Positions 6,698 to 10,124 of a stretch of DNA of 10,124 bases are shown in pieces. Every line of letters begins with the position of its first letter. The stretch's first letter is position 1. The notes below the pieces were generated by a model. The model had not been told where the DNA came from, searched no databases, and was given only the letters and a program-made list of their open reading frames with translations. Origin of the DNA: an uncultured Lachnospiraceae bacterium (GTDB lineage Bacteria; Bacillota; Clostridia; Lachnospirales; Lachnospiraceae); the NCBI GenBank assembly GCA_947177925.1, contig CAMWWJ010000110.1:1-10124 (forward strand). Direction: 5' to 3'. Made by a program: the position numbers and the translations under genes.

Positions 6698-7096
6698 CTA
6701 ATCTCTTTCCTTATAAAAAAATTTATGAGTAAACGGCTCAAAATAAGCCGCTACCTTCAATGTCATAATCCCTAAAAATACCGCCAGCGGATTGGCAAGC
6801 CCTGTGACCATCACAATCCCGCACAAAAGCACCACTGCTCCGTATCTTAGGAAATAGTGCTTCTGCATGATCTTAACGGCTCCCTCTTCTCCCAGATTCA
6901 TGGCGGCATCCAGCGTATAAGCCATATGCCATGCCATCAGAAGCGCCATGACAACTCCCAGGAACAGACCCAGGCCAAACTGCCATTTCTCCTTTACGAA
7001 CCAGATAAAAATCAGGCCAAAAAGAATACCTGATACGCAAATACCCAAAAACAATCCCGGCAATGCGCTATTTAACTGTCTTATCTTTTTTATCAT
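6698..7096 (-). CDS. atpI: ATP synthase subunit I (AtpI family)
   Basis: This small membrane protein of the ATP synthase I family is linked to c-ring assembly and, together with AtpZ, to Mg2+ uptake in other bacteria; it is not part of the finished enzyme. From the chosen start it has 132 aa with four membrane segments (about 11-33, 38-59, 83-99, 101-119) and a basic C-terminus (KFFYKERD). The frame stays open upstream to 7171, but that part lies wholly inside the preceding gene and lacks an SD. Two close ATGs remain: 7100-7102 and 7094-7096. The second has a purine-rich AGAGAG at proper spacing and was chosen. It overlaps the atpZ-like gene by 29 bp. The family call rests on topology, size and position directly before atpB. 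Confidence 0.85.
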   Translation of the reverse strand: MIKKIRQLNSALPGLFLGICVSGILFGLIFIWFVKEKWQFGLGLFLGVVMALLMAWHMAYTLDAAMNLGEEGAVKIMQKHYFLRYGAVVLLCGIVMVTGLANPLAVFLGIMTLKVAAYFEPFTHKFFYKERD

Positions 7097-7325
7097 GCAC
7101 ATCTCTCTTTTCTTTCTTCTCGTAAATCCTCTTTGAAAGAATATAGATATTCCGAAAGCCTCCAAGAGCACCCATAAAGAAGAAAATCACCATGAAAAAT
7201 CCGGTTCCAAGCCATTTGTCCAGATACATTCCCAAAAAGGAACAAAAGAATATGGGAACCAGCATATTGACTCCAAACTGTGTTATCATGACCAATGACT
7301 GGTATACACTTTTTCTATACTTCAT
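7068..7325 (-). CDS. atpZ: AtpZ-like membrane protein, first gene of the atp operon
   Basis: The 85-aa protein has two membrane helices (about 13-35 and 42-62) around the loop GMYLDKWLGTG, followed by a strongly charged C-terminal tail rich in K, D and E. The pattern of two helices with the short loop G-x-x-L-D-x-x-L-G-T fits the AtpZ/ATPase_gene1 family, whose genes commonly open Bacillota atp operons. In Bacillus, AtpZ and AtpI were reported to help Mg2+ uptake. The ATG follows the modest SD AAGTGATGTT. It sits about 50 nt from the predicted transcription start, and its end overlaps the atpI start. A role here is inferred from family and place only. Confidence 0.75.
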   Translation of the reverse strand: MKYRKSVYQSLVMITQFGVNMLVPIFFCSFLGMYLDKWLGTGFFMVIFFFMGALGGFRNIYILSKRIYEKKEKRDVHDKKDKTVK

Positions 7326-7351
7326 AACATCACTTTCTGTTTGGTAAAATG

Positions 7352-7364
7352 TGACAAATCGTCA
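7352..7364. promoter_or_regulatory. Palindrome TGAC-N5-GTCA in the atp leader
   Basis: TGACAAATCGTCA has inverted 4-bp arms around a 5-bp centre. It falls about 12-24 bases after the predicted atp transcription start and ahead of the first SD. A related palindrome (GACA-N4-TGTC, 7398-7409) lies over the promoter spacer and -35 box. It may be an operator half of a pair; no regulator can be named. Confidence 0.35.
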
Positions 7365-7382
7365 AAAAAATCCCACTTGTTC

Positions 7383-7411
7383 ATTATACATATTTTTGAC
7401 AATTATGTCTA
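7383..7411 (-). promoter_or_regulatory. Sigma-A-type promoter of the atp operon
   Basis: The -35 box TAGACA (7406-7411, five of six consensus bases) and the perfect -10 box TATAAT (7383-7388) are separated by exactly 17 bp. The predicted start of transcription is near 7376, giving a leader of about 50 nt before the atpZ-like ATG. It is the best promoter match I noticed in the intergenic regions and drives all ten genes to the terminator at 143-178. Confidence 0.8.
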
Positions 7412-7425
7412 GCGGAATACATGAT
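7396..7425 (+). promoter_or_regulatory. Possible upstream promoter of the DUF402 gene
   Basis: A perfect -35 box TTGACA (7396-7401) is followed after 18 bp by CATGAT (7420-7425), a four-of-six -10 box. The -35 lies inside the spacer of the oppositely directed atp promoter, so the two would compete for polymerase if both are used. The weak -10 keeps this uncertain; the promoter at 7467-7495 is an alternative. Confidence 0.35.
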
Positions 7426-7466
7426 TTAATTAGAATTATTTGGGGAAATTATTTTTCATTCCATCC

Positions 7467-7495
7467 TTGACTTTTCCTTTCCACCCGGGTACTAT
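7467..7495 (+). promoter_or_regulatory. Probable promoter of the DUF402 gene
   Basis: TTGACT (7467-7472, five of six) and TACTAT (7490-7495, four of six) are spaced by 17 bp, giving a leader of about 55 nt. The end of the spacer is the 8-bp palindrome ACCCGGGT (7483-7490), GC-rich in an AT-rich region, which touches the -10 box. Confidence 0.5.
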
Positions 7496-7556
7496 TTTGA
7501 ATAACCAAACAAAATTCCATACTTATATACAAAAAGATAAACAACATGGAGGCATT

Positions 7557-8036
7557 ATGAACTATCCGATTTTATACAGAAAGCGAATCATTCCTGATGA
7601 ATGTGTTCTCTTAAAAGATGATGAGATTTTATTTTATGAAGATCACATTTTAGTGACCAAATGGAATACCTTAAAGCCCAAAAAGGATTTAGACCATGGG
7701 TTTTCCTGCTACTTTTTTGATGAGGGGTACAAAATAAGCAAGTTTTATGACAGGGAACATAAGCTGCTTTATTATTATTGTGATATTATTGATTCTGAAA
7801 TGCGTCCTGAAGACAATTCCATGATTGTAACAGATCTGTTGGCTGATGTGATCGTTTATCCTGACGGTTTTGTTAAGGTTGTGGATATTGATGAAATTGC
7901 AGATGCGCTTAATAAAGAAAGCATTACCATAGAACAGGTAAAGAAAGCTCTTTACAGCCTGGACAAGCTCCTTTCCATTATTTATGAGGATAAGCTGGAT
8001 ACACTTACTATTTATATGGACAGATTTGATACATAG
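7557..8036 (+). CDS. DUF402 family protein, probable nucleotide phosphatase
   Basis: The 159-aa soluble protein matches the DUF402 family (relatives of FomD and the staphylococcal nucleoside tri/diphosphatase NtdP). Recognisable blocks are VTKWNTLKPKKDLDHGFSCY (33-52), SKFYDREHKLLYYYCDIID (61-79) and TDLLADVIVYPDGFVKVVD (92-110), followed by a helical tail. The acidic residues D76, D79, D93, D97, D103, D110 and D112 are candidates for the metal site of this family. The ATG at 7557 was chosen because GGAGG lies 4 bases upstream and the family starts here; an upstream in-frame TTG at 7440 lacks an SD and would add an unrelated stretch. It is divergent from the atp operon. The exact substrate is unknown. 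Confidence 0.85.
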   Translation: MNYPILYRKRIIPDECVLLKDDEILFYEDHILVTKWNTLKPKKDLDHGFSCYFFDEGYKISKFYDREHKLLYYYCDIIDSEMRPEDNSMIVTDLLADVIVYPDGFVKVVDIDEIADALNKESITIEQVKKALYSLDKLLSIIYEDKLDTLTIYMDRFDT

Positions 8037-8092
8037 TCATCATGCCTTTTCCTTCGTCTAAAGCAGACAAAAAATTTCTGAATACGCAAAAT

Positions 8093-8146
8093 ATGCTCCT
8101 TCCGCCGGCAGATTATTCATCGCTCTGCCTGTCCGGAAAGGAGCAT
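8093..8146. terminator. Long hairpin between convergent genes, probable bidirectional terminator
   Basis: The arms ATGCTCCTT (8093-8101) and AAGGAGCAT (8138-8146) form a perfect 9-bp stem. It continues inward with CCG/CGG (8102-8104 with 8134-8136, one bulged A) and GGCAGA/TCTGCC (8107-8112 with 8124-8129). Short A-rich and T-rich tracts flank it (CAAAAT on the left, TGTGTTTT on the right), giving modest U tails both ways. It lies 57 nt after the DUF402 stop and 20 nt after the stop of the minus-strand cluster, so it can serve both. Confidence 0.7.
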
Positions 8147-8165
8147 TGTGTTTTAACTAAATCAT

Positions 8166-8582
8166 CTATTCAATATTATCTGCTTTTTCATCATAGGTAT
8201 TGTAAATCCATCTTTGATATTCCTGCTCATAATATCTTGTACTGGTCTCTACTGCAAACCCGATAACCGCCATGAACATAGAGAAAACGATTAAAAATGC
8301 TACCAGGCCAATTGCCGTTTTATCATAAACAAATTCTACGTTTTTTCTTCCATTAGCTAACAAAATTTCTATTCCAAGCAAAATGAAAATAACAGGCCAT
8401 GCTTTATAAATAAATTCATAGGACATTTCCGGCAGAAACATATGGGCCAGAAATAAAGCTCCTACTCCTACCAGACCAATCCCTAACGTAATAGTTCCTA
8501 CTCTGTGAGTTCTGACGCCGCTTTTCCTTTGGCTTGATGAATTTATTTGTTCTGTTTCTCCTAATCTCAATTCTTGTTCCAT
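8166..8582 (-). CDS. LiaI/LiaF-like three-TM membrane protein
   Basis: The 138-aa protein has a polar N-terminus (1-28), three membrane segments (about 29-49, 59-76 and 88-111) and a polar, tyrosine- and glutamate-rich tail. The block YKAWPVIFILLGIEILLA (59-76) is the hallmark of the LiaI/LiaF-like transmembrane region found in envelope-stress modules. The ATG is preceded by AAAGGA at 6-base spacing, and no other in-frame start exists back to the upstream stop. It is the last gene of the sigma cluster, 55 bp after its neighbour. In the Lia system LiaF restrains a two-component pathway; here no LiaRS pair is visible, so a similar membrane-sensing or modulating role beside the ECF sigma factor is only inferred. 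Confidence 0.7.
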   Translation of the reverse strand: MEQELRLGETEQINSSSQRKSGVRTHRVGTITLGIGLVGVGALFLAHMFLPEMSYEFIYKAWPVIFILLGIEILLANGRKNVEFVYDKTAIGLVAFLIVFSMFMAVIGFAVETSTRYYEQEYQRWIYNTYDEKADNIE

Positions 8583-8637
8583 TTGTTTTCCTTTCCGGCG
8601 GGTTTTCTCATAGCTTTTTCCACCTGTCCGTCATTTT

Positions 8638-9207
8638 CTATTTTGTCTCTTCATTTTCCGAAGTATTTTCCAAAATTTCTTCAAGCTGGTCTAATTCTTT
8701 CTTTTTTCCTTTAATCAGATATACTCCAGCTAAAATAATCGCAACGGAAAATACAAATCTCGGCATATCTCTCAATACACTATACAACCATATAAATCTC
8801 CTCATATAATCATTTACAAGGTCATACACATAATTCATAAACATATCCCATATTGCATAGCTTCCAAAAATAATTAAAATCACTGCCAGAATCTTACGGG
8901 TTTTTTCCTTTCCAATCTGCTTCTTGAAAATGTCTTCATCAAAATCAAATAAAAACTTATCTTCTACTGCATAAAATTCTTCATCGGAAAGAGAAGCTAA
9001 ATTGTGTACATGAAAAAAACTGTAAAACCATATTATAGGCAGCAAAAATGTCAGGGGCCCGATTACCAAATAGGTGGAAATGGCAATAAGCCCAAAGAAA
9101 ACACACATAATACTGATTCCCTGTTTAAAGAATCCCATAAACATTTCCCCAGCACCAGGAATTAGTGAAAATATAAAGGTTAAAAATCCGTTCTTTTTTT
9201 TAGTCAT
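8638..9207 (-). CDS. TM2-like five-helix membrane protein, function unknown
   Basis: I do not recognise a named family with certainty. The 189-aa product starts MTKKKNGFLTF and has a hydrophobic hairpin with a PGAGEMFMGFFKQG turn (17-30), which resembles the G-x-G-x-x-x-F-Y-x-G turn of TM2-type proteins. Further membrane segments lie at about 29-47, 48-64, 104-121 and 149-166. The soluble loop at 70-102 is acidic and aromatic (SDEEFYAVEDKFLFDFDED), and the C-terminus is a charged helix rich in E and K. The ATG follows AGGAGTGACTT. It sits third in the sigma cluster, 48 bp behind the anti-sigma-like gene, and is probably cotranscribed. A role in cell-envelope response is guessed from context only. 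Confidence 0.6.
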   Translation of the reverse strand: MTKKKNGFLTFIFSLIPGAGEMFMGFFKQGISIMCVFFGLIAISTYLVIGPLTFLLPIIWFYSFFHVHNLASLSDEEFYAVEDKFLFDFDEDIFKKQIGKEKTRKILAVILIIFGSYAIWDMFMNYVYDLVNDYMRRFIWLYSVLRDMPRFVFSVAIILAGVYLIKGKKKELDQLEEILENTSENEETK

Positions 9208-9222
9208 AAGTCACTCCTATCT

Positions 9223-9236
9223 GCCTGCTTACAGGC
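9223..9236 (-). other. Short hairpin just upstream of the SD of the TM2-like gene
   Basis: GCCTG (9223-9227) and CAGGC (9232-9236) form a 5-bp stem with a 4-nt loop in the 48-bp gap. No U tract follows; the AGGAGTGA SD comes a few bases later. It might influence mRNA stability or translation, but the stem is short. Confidence 0.35.
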
Positions 9237-9255
9237 TTGCATTTACTTTTTATTT

Positions 9256-9636
9256 TTATTGATACAGCATATTGGAAAATTGATTTAATTTACCACTCCA
9301 TTCATTTGATTTTTCATTCAAAAAATTGACTACTGTTTTCCTTTCCATATCCTGCTTTGGCACGGATAAGGCGGGAGTAGAATCCGTATTAATAAATGCT
9401 AATAAAAATACTGCTGCTGCCACTGCCGCCGAAATCTTTAGGCTATAAATGACAAATTGTGCCTTTGCAGATGCCTTTTTCATTTTGTGTGCTGTTTTGA
9501 ATTGAATTTCTTCATTTCGGCTTTCCTGAAGTATCTTTTCCTTCAGGTTTTTTGGTGCCTGTATCATTTCATTTTCTTCTATATATGCGATAAAGGCATC
9601 TATCTGCTCATCTGACATCTTATCTTTTATTAACAT
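9256..9636 (-). CDS. Anti-sigma-factor-like single-pass membrane protein
   Basis: The 126-aa protein has a polar N-terminal domain (1-60), one membrane helix (about 61-82) and an outer tail of about 44 residues. This is the usual shape of an ECF anti-sigma factor with its sigma-binding part in the cytoplasm. The segment IQAPKNLKEKILQ (25-37) resembles the P-x-x-L/F-x-x-x-I/V-L helix seen near the start of many such proteins. There is no cysteine in the chain, so the H-x3-C-x2-C zinc site of classic ZAS-type anti-sigma factors is absent. The start codon overlaps the sigma stop (ATGTTAA, 9630-9636), and its SD AAGGAGTGG is within the sigma gene, which implies coupled, near-equimolar synthesis. 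Function is inferred from topology and position. Confidence 0.7.
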   Translation of the reverse strand: MLIKDKMSDEQIDAFIAYIEENEMIQAPKNLKEKILQESRNEEIQFKTAHKMKKASAKAQFVIYSLKISAAVAAAVFLLAFINTDSTPALSVPKQDMERKTVVNFLNEKSNEWSGKLNQFSNMLYQ

Positions 9637-10124
9637 TTCAATCCACTCCTTTCATATATCTTTTTTAACATTGCCTTTGCACGATAAACCTGGGTTTGTA
9701 TTGTTTTCTCATTTCTGTTAAGCTTCTCTGCAATTTGGGAGGTTGTCAATTCTTCATAAAAGTAGCAACAGGCAACCTCATCATAAGGCGGCTTTAATGT
9801 CCTGCACTTTTCAAGCAGTCCTTCTTTTATCTGATTATTGAAAAAATTCTCTTCCGGCGTGCCTTTTTCATCTTTCATTTCTAAAAAGAATCCTTCCTCC
9901 GTAGGAATCTGATTGCGAGAGGACTTTCGCTTTAAATCAATGCATTTATTGGTAGCTATTCGACAAATCCATGCCTTTTCATTTGTGCCATCAAATTTCG
10001 AAAAGTGTCTGTATGCGGATAAAAAGGTTTCCTGAGTCATGTCTTCTGCATCAAAATAATTACCGGTAATCTTGTAACAGATAGAGAACACTAGGTTCTG
10101 ATAGTTATCTATCATATATTCCAG
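9630..10124 (-). CDS. RNA polymerase ECF sigma-70 family factor (partial at window edge)
   Basis: This directs RNA polymerase to a small regulon. Numbering from the ATG at 10115, region 2 spans about 1-65, with DAEDMTQETFLSAY (22-35) for core binding and -10 melting and WICRIATNKCIDLKR (49-63) for -10 recognition. Region 4 spans about 100-155, with the helix-turn-helix TTSQIAEKLNRNEKTIQTQVYRAK (124-147) for the -35 element. The frame continues to the window end (codons L-E-Y before that ATG), and ECF proteins usually have several more residues before this point, so the true start is probably outside. The 161 residues seen are close to full length. The 3' end overlaps the anti-sigma gene by 7 bp. 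The promoter, probably autoregulated, is not visible. Confidence 0.9.
   Translation of the reverse strand: MEYMIDNYQNLVFSICYKITGNYFDAEDMTQETFLSAYRHFSKFDGTNEKAWICRIATNKCIDLKRKSSRNQIPTEEGFFLEMKDEKGTPEENFFNNQIKEGLLEKCRTLKPPYDEVACCYFYEELTTSQIAEKLNRNEKTIQTQVYRAKAMLKKIYERSGLKC

Noticed and set aside
7097..7171. Longer atpI beginning at 7171
   Set aside because: The added residues lie inside the atpZ-like gene, have no SD and do not fit the family N-terminus; the ATG at 7096 has better spacing.
7440..7556. Extended DUF402 start at a TTG codon
   Set aside because: No SD, it would span the probable promoter, and the family's conserved start fits the ATG at 7557 with GGAGG.
8042..8266. Plus-strand open frame of 74 codons after the DUF402 gene
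   Set aside because: It contains the terminator hairpin, overlaps the LiaI/LiaF-like gene in antisense and has no SD.
8583..8637. Two tiny overlapping minus-strand frames (8 and 14 codons) between the last two sigma-cluster genes
   Set aside because: They have no SD and could arise by chance; no evidence of translation or a leader-peptide role.
1..10124. CRISPR, insertion sequence, tRNA, riboswitch or phage elements
   Set aside because: I looked for regular spaced repeats, transposase motifs, tRNA-like folds and long conserved leaders and saw none; the intergenic regions are short.

Overview
The window looks like chromosome of a low-GC Bacillota, most likely a gut Lachnospiraceae (Blautia-like; genus uncertain). 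The basis is an F-type ATP synthase operon of clostridial type, strong Shine-Dalgarno (SD) sites, a DUF402 protein of the form common in that family, and an ECF sigma module with LiaI/LiaF-like and TM2-like membrane proteins. I see no mobile element, tRNA, rRNA or CRISPR array.

Layout. Positions 1-142 hold no convincing gene, only a near-tandem 18/20-bp repeat. A terminator at 143-178 closes a ten-gene minus-strand operon that starts near 7376 and runs atpZ-like, atpI, atpB, atpE, atpF, atpH, atpA, atpG, atpD, atpC. A good sigma-A-type promoter (TAGACA-17-TATAAT) precedes it. The intergenic stretch 7326-7556 also carries candidate plus-strand promoters for a divergent DUF402 gene (7557-8036). 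That gene converges on a minus-strand four-gene cluster at the right end: ECF sigma factor (cut by the window edge), an overlapping single-TM anti-sigma-like protein, a five-TM TM2-like protein and a LiaI/LiaF-like three-TM protein. A long hairpin (8093-8146) separates the converging units.

How the genes work together. AtpB (a), AtpE (c) and AtpF (b) form the membrane Fo sector, AtpH (delta) joins b to the head, and AtpA/AtpD/AtpG/AtpC (alpha, beta, gamma, epsilon) form F1. AtpZ/AtpI are assembly or Mg2+-related accessories. The c subunit carries the full Na+-ligand pattern (Q30, V61, E63, T64, T65, Y68), so a Na+-coupled enzyme is predicted. Epsilon carries the I/L-D-x-x-R-A ATP-binding motif of the PS3-type regulatory subunit. 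The sigma cluster looks like an envelope-stress or surface-homeostasis unit: a sigma factor held by a membrane partner, with two small membrane proteins as probable targets or modulators.

Most of the window is a conserved housekeeping operon. The most interesting points are the Na+ signature, the dual SD-equipped starts and hairpin before atpE, the paired GAC/GTC palindromes at the atp promoter, and the zinc-less anti-sigma cluster. I found no clearly unprecedented system.
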